From positions 248,001 to 312,000 of the forward strand of contig DATCMB010000014.1 of NCBI GenBank assembly GCA_036563615.1: a DNA stretch of 64,000 nt. Direction: 5' to 3'. This stretch comes from Candidatus Binatia bacterium. GTDB lineage: Bacteria > Desulfobacterota > Binatia > UBA12015. Shown here piece after piece: positions 43,723 to 52,192 of the stretch; the first letter of the stretch is position 1; each line of letters opens with the position of its first letter. The position numbers and the translations under genes were made by a program. Below the pieces are notes generated by a model. It ran no database searches and was not told where the DNA came from. It saw only the letters and a program-made list of their open reading frames with translations.

Positions 43723-43728
43723 TAGCCT
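43723..43728 (+). promoter_or_regulatory. -10-like TAGCCT box of the small unknown gene
   Basis: TAGCCT begins 13 nt upstream of ATG 43736, identical in sequence and spacing to the box of the second Uma2 gene. Confidence 0.4.
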
Positions 43729-43735
43729 GGGCGCG

Positions 43736-44029
43736 ATGCCCTCGCTTCTCGACCGGCTCTCGCCGCTGGCGCTCCTCGACTGCGGGCGCGCGTCGCTCGC
43801 CGACGCGCTGCGCGCCGTCGCGACCTGGCTCGTCGGCGTCGCCGACGCGATCGCACCCGGCGCGAGCGCGGCTACCAGCACTGCACCGATCGCCGCACCG
43901 ATCGCGGCCGAGGCGCCGCTTCCCGGCGCCGGCACGCGCGAGCGCATCGCCGAGACGCTCGCCCGCGCGCGCACGCACCTCGACGCGGTGAGCGACCCGC
44001 CACGCGGCCCACGGCGGCCGCGCCGCTAG
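43736..44029 (+). CDS. Small protein of unknown function
   Basis: A 97-aa protein, Ala/Arg-rich, with one amphipathic or hydrophobic helix around LADALRAVATWLVGVADAI, an Ala/Pro-rich middle and a basic end (PPRGPRRPRR). I recognise no family. The main support that it is a gene is the start context: TAGCCT 13 nt upstream, as in other genes here. It is divergent from the nu-class GST gene. It could be a spurious frame in GC-rich DNA. Confidence 0.4.
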   Translation: MPSLLDRLSPLALLDCGRASLADALRAVATWLVGVADAIAPGASAATSTAPIAAPIAAEAPLPGAGTRERIAETLARARTHLDAVSDPPRGPRRPRR

Positions 44030-44171
44030 CGTTTCGCTTCCACGACGGGCGGCGCAGCTCTCGTCCTGCGCGCGCGTTCGGTAGGGACGATCCCTCACAG
44101 CGTGAGGGCGCGACTCACGCCTTCCTCGATGAGCGCCGAGCCCCATCACGGCGGCGCACGGGAGGAAGACG

Positions 44172-45158
44172 ATGACGACCGTGAACACCTTCACGCCGCG
44201 CGCCGCCGAGGCGCGGCCGCTGCCCTGGTGCAGCTACCCGACGGCGGCCGACGTCGCGCGCCACGGCGTGCAGCCGCTGCCCGATCGGTTGCCGCTCGCC
44301 GACTTCGAGCGCGTCGCGCCGCACCGCAGCCGACTTCACGCCACGCACGTGATCGGCGACTTGCCGACGGAGCGCACGCTCGAGATGGCGCGCGTCGTCG
44401 CCGAGTCGTTCGCGCACCGCGAGCCGCAGTGCCGCTACCTGCGTCCGGCGAGCGAGCCGCCCGCGGAGCTCGCGAGCGCGCGCCACGAGGACGCGTTCGG
44501 CGCCGAGGCCTTCGGTGCCTGGACGACGGAGCGCCTGCTCTACTGGTTCATCCGCCTGCTGATCCTCACCGATCCGACGAGCCCGCGCGGCGCGATCCGC
44601 ACCAAGGAGGACGCGCTCGCGCAGTCGCTCGTGCTGGTCGACGAGCACGGCGCGGTGGTCGGCGGCGCGATCAACGAGACGCTCGCGCCGCACGGCGCGG
44701 ACGCGGAGCTGCGCAGCGGCGACCCGTTCCTCGACGCGACGCTCGGCTTCGCGGCGCCGATCGTCGAGCTGCTGTCGGCGCAGGACGCGGAAGGCGTCGC
44801 GGCGCTGTCACGCGATCGCGCCTTCCGCGACGCCTACGAGCGCGGGCTCGTCGGCCACCACTTCATGATCGCGCGCTCGGACGCGCTCGCGAAGAACGAC
44901 ACCTTCGAGCTCCTCGCCGCGACCGCGGAGCGCTACCGCGAGCTCGGCTTCCGCTTCTTCCTGATCGAGGCGACCAATCAGTGGACGGGTGCCGCCTGCG
45001 AGGCGCTGAACGGCGTGCGGGTGCACTTCGCGCCGTTCCGCGCGCGCACCGTCGTGCCCGCGAGCCCGGTGCCGCTGCCCGGCCAGACGTCGAGCGTCGA
45101 CGGCTACCTGTCCGGCAAGGACAGCGGCAGCATGCTCTACGTGATTCGCGTTGCTTGA
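44172..45158 (+). CDS. Unrecognised protein, possibly acetyltransferase-like
   Basis: A 328-aa soluble protein with no signal or membrane segment. An alpha/beta pattern with ALAQSLVLVDEHGAVVGGAINE and a later YRELGFRFFLIEATNQWTGAACEALNG hints at a GNAT-like fold (a strand making a beta bulge, then a helix), but the acetyl-CoA loop is not convincing. GGAGGAAGACG precedes ATG 44172, a good ribosome site, and codon use matches the neighbours. It ends before a strong hairpin shared with a convergent gene. Confidence 0.6.
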   Translation: MTTVNTFTPRAAEARPLPWCSYPTAADVARHGVQPLPDRLPLADFERVAPHRSRLHATHVIGDLPTERTLEMARVVAESFAHREPQCRYLRPASEPPAELASARHEDAFGAEAFGAWTTERLLYWFIRLLILTDPTSPRGAIRTKEDALAQSLVLVDEHGAVVGGAINETLAPHGADAELRSGDPFLDATLGFAAPIVELLSAQDAEGVAALSRDRAFRDAYERGLVGHHFMIARSDALAKNDTFELLAATAERYRELGFRFFLIEATNQWTGAACEALNGVRVHFAPFRARTVVPASPVPLPGQTSSVDGYLSGKDSGSMLYVIRVA

Positions 45159-45244
45159 CGTGCGCGTCGCCGGGCGCTCCTCCCCACCCGGCGTTCTCGG
45201 CCGAGGGCGACGTCCGGCGACGCGCCGCACGAAGCACCGCGGCT

Positions 45245-45286
45245 CGTGACGCGGGACGGCCCGCTCGGGCCGTCCCGCGCGTCACG
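45245..45286. terminator. Very strong hairpin between convergent genes
   Basis: GCGGGACGGCCC (45251-45262) and GGGCCGTCCCGC (45267-45278) form a perfect 12-bp stem with a GCTC loop, extended by CGTGAC (45245-45250) pairing with GTCACG (45281-45286) past a 2-nt bulge. It lies 4 bp from the stop of the convergent adhesin-like gene. Being symmetrical, it can serve both strands; no T-tract. Confidence 0.65.
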
Positions 45287-45289
45287 CGC

Positions 45290-46929
45290 TCAGCGGTGGT
45301 TGTTCTGCCAGCCGAACGCCTTCTTGATCCAGACGTCCGTGCGGGCGATGGCGTCGTCGCCGAGCCACACCTCGAGGGTCATCTCGGCGAGCGTCGCGGC
45401 GTCGAGGTCGGCGAACGCCTGCAGGTTGACGCGCCAGCCGCCGACCTTCGGCACCTCGCTGATCTCGACCTTGGCGAGACCGTCACGGATGCCCGCGCCC
45501 TTGCGCGCGCCCTTGTCGAGGAAGCGGAACTTCTTTCCTTTCTTGACGAAGTCGCCGGGCTGCAGCTCGCCGACGTACACCGGGCCGTTGGCGTTGCTCA
45601 GCACGATGCTGAACGCCTCGTTCAGCGGGTCGATCTCCGTGCCGACCGGGAACGCGGTGCGCACGACGAGCTGACCGAGCTTGCCCTTCTTCCCGAACTT
45701 CAGCGTGTCGGGGCAGTTGTGGTGGCAGATCTCGGCCGGCGGCTGCGGCGGCGGCGCGACCGTGGGCGTCGGCGTCGGCGGCACGAACGGCGTCGCCGTG
45801 GCCGTCGGGGTCGAGGTCGGAGTTGCCGTCGGCGTTGGGGTCGGCGTCACGACCGGCGTGGGCGTTGGCGTCGGTGTCACGACCGGGGTCGGCGTCGGCG
45901 TCACCACCGGGGTGGGAGTCGGCGTCACGACCGGCGTGGGCGTCGGCGTCACCACCGGCGTCGGCGTCGGGGTCACGACGGGGGTGGGCGTCGGCGTGAC
46001 GATCGGAGTCGGCGTCGGCGTCGCGGTCGGCGTCGGCGTCGGGCCGCCGCACACCTCGCCGACGAACGTCGGCAGGTGCACCTCCGCGGTCGTGGTGAGC
46101 GAGCTCGCGGCGATGCTGCCGTCGATGTTGGCCGACGTCGTGACCGCCGCGTAGGGCGCCAGCACCGCACCCATGATGTTGCGCGACCCGAGCTGCAGGC
46201 TCGTCGCCTCGTGGAAGTTCCACAGCACGCGCGCGCGCCAGTGCGTGTTGGTGAACGAGCCCACCATGTTGCCGTGGCTCCAGTTGACGCTCGTCCCCGA
46301 CACGTTGATCAGGATGGTCGAGGCGCCGTTCGGGTCGAGCTCGATCTGCTGCACGCTCGGGTTCCCGAACACCTCGGCCGCGGAGACGTTGAACACCGCG
46401 ACGCCGCACTCGTCGGTCGACGTCACGGTGAAGCGCAGCGGCCCCGGCTGACCCGCCGGGATCGTGGCGACGTTGTTCGCCGGGATCGCGGCCAGAGCCG
46501 CCGATCCAGCGGTGAGCGTCGCGATCACCGGCGCGACGCTCAGGCTCGGATCGGGGATCAGCGAGCCGCCGCCGTTGTAATTGACGACGCGGCCGTTGGT
46601 CGTGCCACCGATCCTCAGGCTGCCGGCGTTCAGGTTGAGCGGCGAGCCGGCGACGATGTCGTCGACCACGACCAGCGTGCCGTCGCCCGTTGTCGTCGAG
46701 ATGGCGATCGCGAAGTTCGCCGACGACGTGCTGACGATGTCGTCGCCGACGAACGTGCGGCCTTCGACGTCGGAGCTGGTCGACAGGTCATCGAGCACGA
46801 TGACGCTGTAGTGCTTGAGGTCCCCAGCACGTCGGCGCGGGCGGCGGACGGCGCAGCGAGCATCCCGAGGCAGGCAACGAGTGCCGCAGGACGCAGGAGA
46901 AGATGGCGGATCGGGCTCCGCATGGGCAT
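45290..46929 (-). pseudogene. Choice-of-anchor-A adhesin-like protein with Pro-Thr repeat and KAFGWQ-type domain, one-base frameshift
   Basis: Intact layout: signal peptide from ATG 46929 or 46923 ([20 protein letters not shown], cleavage near ARADVLG), a choice-of-anchor-A domain ([17 protein letters not shown] to [12 protein letters not shown]), a Pro-Thr linker of about eight TPTPTPVV units, and a C-terminal domain of about 140 residues shared with the protein at 7040-7831. The signal peptide and the rest are in different frames. They join at a run of four C (46822-46825; GGGG on the coding strand), where one extra G would restore VLGDLKHYS. So it is a recent mutation, a phase-variable switch or a sequence error. 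Likely surface protein of about 545 aa when intact. Confidence 0.75.
45760..46050. repeat. 24-bp tandem repeat encoding Pro-Thr-Val linker
   Basis: About seven degenerate 24-bp units encode TPTPTPVV on the minus strand, flanked by TPTATPT variants. Linker between the anchor-A domain and the C-terminal domain. Confidence 0.8.
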
Positions 46930-47183
46930 GCAACCTCGCAAGATTTCCCTCCAGGTGAGACGGCGAACGGTGGGACTGCTGACCGCGAAAGGTTGCCGAA
47001 GACCGATTCGCTCGCGCAAGTCTGAATCTTCAAAATTTTCAAATTTTCGATGCCACGCCCTGGCAAAACCGATACGTTCATTGGCGATGGCCCTTGCGCT
47101 GCTGCAAGATTTGTCGTGTTTTGACGCAGCGTAGCGCCAAAGCAGCCGCGCTCGTGCAATCCTGCAAGACAGGAAGTTGCGCT
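46930..47183. other. 254-bp intergenic region with AT-rich patch
   Basis: No gene seen. A patch near 47028-47052 (AAAATTTTCAAATTTTC) is strikingly AT-rich for this DNA. GGAGGG lies near 46948 on the minus strand ahead of the adhesin-like gene. CTTGC (47093-47097) and GCAAG (47104-47108) can pair as a small hairpin. Probably the promoter and leader of the adhesin-like gene; no clear -35/-10 or riboswitch recognised. Confidence 0.4.
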
Positions 47184-49274
47184 TCAGCGAGCCGCGGCAG
47201 CCGCCTGCGAAGGCGGCCGGGAGGCGCTCTCGGGCGACGAGCTCGGCTGGGGCGCGCTCTCGGGCGGCGCGTCGAGCAGCTTCTGCTCGCGTCGGATCCC
47301 CTGACGCCAGCGCCCGAAGACGTCGTCAATCGAAGGATCGACCAGCCCCGGGCTCGTCGCCACGAGGCGACGCGCGAAGCGCTCCGCGCGGTCCGTGCGC
47401 TTGCTCGCGCGGACGAGACGCGCCCGCGCACGCTCCACGGCGCCCGCCTCGCGCAGCGCGATCGCCTCGTGCCGCGCGATCTCGGCGTCCATCATCATCT
47501 CGGCGAGACGGTGCACGCGCTCGACCTTGCGCATCCGGTACGCGTACGTCGGATCCGACTTCGCCGCCTCGATCGCCGGCTCGATCAAGCGCGCGCGCTG
47601 CGCGGCGAGCTTCGCCCGCGATTCGCGCGTCGCGCGGTCGCGCGTGCGGTAGGCGAGCTCCGGCTCGGCCGCCCACTCCGCGTAGTACTCGGCCATCAGC
47701 GAGCCGGCGCCGGGCCCGTGGTAGGTGCGCGCGTAGTCGTCGAGCAGCGCGAGCGGGTCGAGCGTGGCGTCGTAGAAGGCGCGTCCCGCGACGTAGCCGT
47801 TCAGCGTCGCACGCCACCACGCGCCGTCGGGGAAGAGCAGGTTCAGCATGCCGTCGACCCCGAACGCCATGAGCTGCGTGCGATCGCCCCCGATCTGCGC
47901 CGCCGCCGGCGAAGGCCACGGGGTGGCGAAGAGGTCGCTGTAGTACTGGAAGGCGGTGAGGCGACCGCCGAAGAGCAGCGCCCAGAGCTCGAGCCGCTCG
48001 CGGCGCGCGTAGCGGGGGTTGTCGTAGGCCATCGAGAGGTTGCGCCCCCAGTGCGCCCACTCCACGCGCAGCGCAGGATCGGGCCAGGTCCACTTCGGCA
48101 GCTTGTTGCTGTACTGGTAGCCGCCGAGCGTCTCGACCACGACGTGCGGCGCGACCTCGCGCAGCCGCGCCACGACCTCGTTCGCGAGCTGGATCGCGCC
48201 GTCGCTCGGGTGCCGCGTCTGGCACAGCGCGCACTCGCACGGCGGCGCGAACGAGCCGCCGTCGATGCCGGAGAGCATGAGCACGTCGAGCTCCGGACGC
48301 GCGCGCACGAACGCCTCGACGTTGTCGACGAACCGCTTGCGCGCTTCGGGATGGCTCCAGCAGAACTGCGCACCGTAGGTCTGGTGCCGCCTGCGCCGGC
48401 CGTTGAGCATCCCGAACCACTCGGGGTGCTTCGCGAAGGTCTCGTCGTCGTGCGGGAGGAAGAGCTCGAAGTTGTGCCCCGGCGCTTGCAGCAGCATGCC
48501 GCGCTGCTTCGCGGGTGCGAGCGCACGGTAGAGCGGGTGCGTCGGCTCGAACTCGATCGCAGGCGTCTCGAAGACGTTGTAGCGGGCCTTCATCGCCCAA
48601 TCGATCTGCCGCGCGAGCTCCTCCGGCGTCGTCGCGATGGTCGGTGCGTTGCGCGGAACGCGCCACTCGAACCAGGCGAGCGTGCGGAACCGCATCGGCG
48701 ACGCGACCGCCCACGCGCCGGTTGCGAGCGCGGGGGCGTCCGTTTGCGGCACGACCTCGGGGTCGTCCGGATCGAGCGTCGGGTGCGGGAAGCGGCAGCC
48801 CAGCCGCTCGAGCAGGTCGTAGACGGCGTAGACCGCGCCACGCGGCGCGTCGGCGCCGATCACGACGCGCGGCGCGCCGTCGACGTCGCTCGCGACGCGT
48901 ACGGCGTAGCCGTCGTGTCCCTCCTTCGGCTCGGGAAGGAGCGCGCGGTCCGCTTCCGAGAGGTCCTGGCGCAGCCCGATCACGACCCGCGGACCGCCCT
49001 CGCGCGGCTCGGTCTCGACCGGCAGGCGCGCACCGCTGATCTTCTCGACGTACGTCGCGAGCTCCGCGGCGGCGAACGCGACCGCGCGCTCGTCGGGCGA
49101 GCGGAGCTCGATGTGCCAGTCGCTCGCGCCGTCGCGCGCGAGCGCGACCTGCTTCGCTTCGGAGGACGCCGTCGAGGTCAGAGCGCTCGACGGAGCCGCA
49201 GACACGTGGCGCGCGAGGCCGAGCGACGACAGCGCGCACACGAGGAGGAGGGCGAGAGAAGGGATTGGTTTCAT
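47184..49274 (-). CDS. Exported DUF4838 protein, putative glycoside-hydrolase-like
   Basis: A 696-aa protein with a signal peptide (MKPIPSLALLLVCALSSLGL, cleavage near VSAAPSS). An N-terminal alpha-glucuronidase/hexosaminidase-like accessory domain follows (ELATYVEKISGARLPVE, RVVIGADAPRGAVYAVYDLL), then a DUF4838 TIM-barrel-like region with SGIDGGSFAPPCECALCQ and YQYSNKLP. An Arg/Ala-rich helical end and an Ala/Pro/Ser tail close it. Relatives lie among carbohydrate-active enzymes without proven activity. ATG 49274 is chosen at the signal peptide. The serine hydrolase gene lies upstream on the same strand, 134 bp away. Confidence 0.82.
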   Translation of the reverse strand: MKPIPSLALLLVCALSSLGLARHVSAAPSSALTSTASSEAKQVALARDGASDWHIELRSPDERAVAFAAAELATYVEKISGARLPVETEPREGGPRVVIGLRQDLSEADRALLPEPKEGHDGYAVRVASDVDGAPRVVIGADAPRGAVYAVYDLLERLGCRFPHPTLDPDDPEVVPQTDAPALATGAWAVASPMRFRTLAWFEWRVPRNAPTIATTPEELARQIDWAMKARYNVFETPAIEFEPTHPLYRALAPAKQRGMLLQAPGHNFELFLPHDDETFAKHPEWFGMLNGRRRRHQTYGAQFCWSHPEARKRFVDNVEAFVRARPELDVLMLSGIDGGSFAPPCECALCQTRHPSDGAIQLANEVVARLREVAPHVVVETLGGYQYSNKLPKWTWPDPALRVEWAHWGRNLSMAYDNPRYARRERLELWALLFGGRLTAFQYYSDLFATPWPSPAAAQIGGDRTQLMAFGVDGMLNLLFPDGAWWRATLNGYVAGRAFYDATLDPLALLDDYARTYHGPGAGSLMAEYYAEWAAEPELAYRTRDRATRESRAKLAAQRARLIEPAIEAAKSDPTYAYRMRKVERVHRLAEMMMDAEIARHEAIALREAGAVERARARLVRASKRTDRAERFARRLVATSPGLVDPSIDDVFGRWRQGIRREQKLLDAPPESAPQPSSSPESASRPPSQAAAAAR

Positions 49275-49408
49275 CGTGGCGAGGGAAAGGTCCGTGAGGG
49301 GCGTCGGTCGGGCGGGACGAGGCTCCCTGTGTCGCGGGATCGGAGAAGGAGGCGCGCCGCGGACTCCGTGCGGCGCGCTCCCTCGGGCGGGGCGCTCAGG
49401 CGGGGCGC

Positions 49409-50653
49409 TCAGGCGTGCCGGCACCAGACGCCGGACTCGTTCGAGGCGTAGCCGAGGACGCGGTACGTCGCGTCGACCAGCGACTGGCCACGCTCGTTCA
49501 GCATCAGGCCGTTCCCCATGCGGTTCATCGAGTAGCCGAAGGCGAGGCCCTCCTCTGGGTCGGCGAAGCCGATGCTGCCGCCCGCGCCGACGTGGCCGAA
49601 CGCGGGCGCCGACAGGATGACGCTGTCGCGGTCGCCGTAGGGCCGGCGGCGGTTGTCCATCGACTTCATGAAGCCGAGCCCGAAGCGGGTCGGCAGCAGC
49701 AGCGTCGCGTCCTCGTGCGTCGCCATCGCGACCTGGCTCATGCGCGCGAGCTGACGGCGGTCGACGAGGCGCACGCCGTCGAGCTCGCCGCCGTTCGCGA
49801 GCGGCGCGTACAGGCCGGCGAGCCCGCGCGCGTTCGAGATGCCGCCCGCGCCGCCGATCTCGGCGGCGTGCGCGTCGCGGCAGTTCGGGTCGTAGCCGCC
49901 GGTGTTGAGCAGCGACAGCGCCTGGATCGACTGCGGGTCGCCGAGCAGCGTCGAGACGAAGGTGCCGAGCGGCTCACCGGGCTGCGGCACGAACGGGATC
50001 ATCGGCGCGACGCGCGCCTCGTGCTCCTCGGGCAGGCCGATCCAGAAGTCGAGGCCGAGCGGCTGGGCGATCTCCTCGCGGAAGAACGTGCCGAGCGAGC
50101 GGCCGGACACGCGGCGCACCAGCTCGCCCACCGTCCAGCCAAAATTCACCATGTGGTAGCCGTTGCGGACGCCCGGCTTCCAGAACGGCTCCTCGCTCGC
50201 GAGGAGCTCCGTCATGTAGTCCCAGTCGTAGAAGCCGCCGGGGCGGACCTGCGTGCGGCACACCGGGACGCCGACGGAGTGGTCGAGCATCATCCGGACG
50301 GTCGCGTTCTCCTTGCCGTTGCGCGCGAACTCCGGCCAGTACTCGGCGACCGGGGCGTCGATGTCGAGCAAGCCCCGCGACGCGAGCATGTGCGCGCAGA
50401 TCGCGGTCGCGCCCTTCGTGCAGGAGAAGACGATCGACACCGTGTCGCGCGTCCACGGGACGTTCTCCGCCGGGCGCGCCATGCCGCCCCAGACGTCGAC
50501 GACCGTCCGGCCTTGGTGGTGGATGCACAGCGAGGCGCCGATCTCGCCGCGCTCGCGGAAGTTGCGCTCGAACTCGTCGACCACCGGAAGGAAGCGCGCA
50601 TCGCAGCTTCCCTCGACCACACCGTTGGGGACCTCGCGTCGGATGCTCTCCAT
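49409..50653 (-). CDS. Serine hydrolase, beta-lactamase class C/EstB-like
   Basis: A 414-aa esterase of the beta-lactamase superfamily. Seen: nucleophile motif S-x-x-K in FSCTKGAT, a Tyr motif in GYHMVNFGWTVGELVRR, and GHVGAGGS replacing the KTG triad, as in EstB-type carboxylesterases. There is no signal peptide, so a cytoplasmic esterase is more likely than an antibiotic-degrading enzyme. ATG 50653 is chosen because TACGGT lies 14 nt upstream and the homologous N-terminus begins here; the frame stays open far upstream without meaning. Divergent from the MFS gene. Confidence 0.88.
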   Translation of the reverse strand: MESIRREVPNGVVEGSCDARFLPVVDEFERNFRERGEIGASLCIHHQGRTVVDVWGGMARPAENVPWTRDTVSIVFSCTKGATAICAHMLASRGLLDIDAPVAEYWPEFARNGKENATVRMMLDHSVGVPVCRTQVRPGGFYDWDYMTELLASEEPFWKPGVRNGYHMVNFGWTVGELVRRVSGRSLGTFFREEIAQPLGLDFWIGLPEEHEARVAPMIPFVPQPGEPLGTFVSTLLGDPQSIQALSLLNTGGYDPNCRDAHAAEIGGAGGISNARGLAGLYAPLANGGELDGVRLVDRRQLARMSQVAMATHEDATLLLPTRFGLGFMKSMDNRRRPYGDRDSVILSAPAFGHVGAGGSIGFADPEEGLAFGYSMNRMGNGLMLNERGQSLVDATYRVLGYASNESGVWCRHA

Positions 50654-50661
50654 CGCGGCGC

Positions 50662-50667
50662 ACCGTA
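50662..50667 (-). promoter_or_regulatory. -10-like TACGGT box of the serine hydrolase gene
   Basis: TACGGT on the minus strand begins 14 nt upstream of ATG 50653; no Shine-Dalgarno. Confidence 0.4.
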
Positions 50668-50830
50668 GCGGTGGCAGACGTTTCGCGAAAGCCGCAAACC
50701 GCTGGCGGGCGCGAAGCGGCGCGTGATCGGACGTTCGACGCAGCGAGCGGTCGGCGGCGAGCCGCACGCCAGTCGAGGATGCGGCGGCGCGTGCATGACG
50801 CCGTGCGCCGTGCTTGTGCGTCTTGCGCCG

Positions 50831-52045
50831 ATGTCCGCCTTCGCCCGCCTGTGCGCCTTCTGGTTCGTCTACATGGGCTCGCTCGGCGTGTTCTTCCCCT
50901 ACTACGCGCTCTACCTCGGGGGACGCGCCGGGCTCTCCGCGTTCGAGGTCGGCGCGGTGCTGTCGATGGTGCCGCTCGTCGGCCTCGTCGCGCAGCCGCT
51001 GTGGGGTCAGCTCGCGGACCGCTCGGGCGCGCGCGGACCGATCCTCGCGCTGCTCGCGATCGGCGCCGGTCTCGCGCAGGCGCCGATCGCCGGGGCGAGC
51101 GGCTTCCTCGAGCTGCTGCTCGCGACCGCGCTGCTCGCGGTGTTCCACTCGACCGTCATGCCGATGGCGCTGTCGGTGAGCCTCGCGGTGCTGCACGGGC
51201 GCGGACACGCGTTCGGCATCGCCCGCGCGACCGGCACGGTCGGGTACCTGGTGCTGGTCGTCGCGTTTCCGTGGCTGCTGCGCGCGCTCGGCGGCGGCGC
51301 GGTCGAGCCCGGCGCCGTGCCGGCGAGCCTCGACTGGATGTTCCCGGTGGTCGCGGCGCTGGCGATCGCCTCGGGCCTGATCGCCCTCACGCTGCCGCGC
51401 GAGGGCGAGGTCGGGGTGCGCGCCGCGCCGGGAGCGCTGCGCGAGCTGCTGCGCCATCGCCCGATGCGTCGCGTGATGGCGTACTCGTTCCTGGTTTTCT
51501 TTTGCTTGAACGGACCGATCCAGCTCTTCCCGCTCTTCGTGCGCGCGCTCGGCGGCGGCCTCGGCGACGTGAGCCGCATGTGGGTGTGGATGCTGCTGCT
51601 CGAGATCCCGCTCATCGCCTGGACGGGGTCGCTGCTCGCGCGGCTCGGCGCGCGCGGGATGCTCGGCCTCGGCGCGCTCGCGGGCGGCGTGCGCTGGTTC
51701 GGCAGCGCGCTCGCCGACGACCTCGGCGTCGCGACCGTGCTCGGCCTGCTGCACGGCGTCGCCGTGGTCGGGCTCGCCGTCGGCGGGCCGCTCTACGTCG
51801 AGCAGACCGCGCCGCCGGCGCTGCGCTCGACCGGGCAGGCGCTGCTCTCGACGGTCGGCGTCGGCCTCGGCGGCATCCTCTCGAACCTGGTCTGCGGCGT
51901 GGTCTTCGATGCCGTGGGCGCGCGCCCGACCTACCTCGCGTGCGGCGCCGGCGCGCTGACGCTCGCCGTGCTCGTGACGCGGCTCTTGCCGCAGCCGTCG
52001 CGCGCGGACGCGGTGGGGCACGGGGACGGCGGATCGGAGCGCTGA
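50831..52045 (+). CDS. Major facilitator superfamily permease (MFS_1-like)
   Basis: A 404-aa, 12-helix transporter. It starts MSAFARLCAFWFVYMGSLGV, with FPYYALYLGGRAGLSAFEVGAV at the first loop, the pattern of the LacY-like MFS_1 branch; the motif-A-like loop reads PLWGQLADRSGARG. Cargo unknown, but sugars or nucleosides are typical of that branch. ATG 50831 is chosen because the first helix begins at once; in-frame starts upstream (50723, 50795) add polar residues that do not look native. Divergent from the serine hydrolase gene. Confidence 0.86.
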   Translation: MSAFARLCAFWFVYMGSLGVFFPYYALYLGGRAGLSAFEVGAVLSMVPLVGLVAQPLWGQLADRSGARGPILALLAIGAGLAQAPIAGASGFLELLLATALLAVFHSTVMPMALSVSLAVLHGRGHAFGIARATGTVGYLVLVVAFPWLLRALGGGAVEPGAVPASLDWMFPVVAALAIASGLIALTLPREGEVGVRAAPGALRELLRHRPMRRVMAYSFLVFFCLNGPIQLFPLFVRALGGGLGDVSRMWVWMLLLEIPLIAWTGSLLARLGARGMLGLGALAGGVRWFGSALADDLGVATVLGLLHGVAVVGLAVGGPLYVEQTAPPALRSTGQALLSTVGVGLGGILSNLVCGVVFDAVGARPTYLACGAGALTLAVLVTRLLPQPSRADAVGHGDGGSER

Positions 52046-52192
52046 GCGGGGACGCTCGCGCATGCGCGCGCGGGCGCACGCACGCGCACGCCCCCACACG
52101 CTTGCGCGTGCGCTCGCGAGCGGGTCGCGCGAGGCGCGCTGGGCCGAAGCGTTGATTGCGGGCTCGGGATCGCGTGTCATGCGGCGTTCGCG

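Noticed and set aside
47080..47098. Sigma54-like element (TTGGC...CTTGC) near 47080
   Set aside because: The GG-to-GC spacing is one base too long and it points away from the adhesin-like gene; no enhancer-binding regulator nearby.
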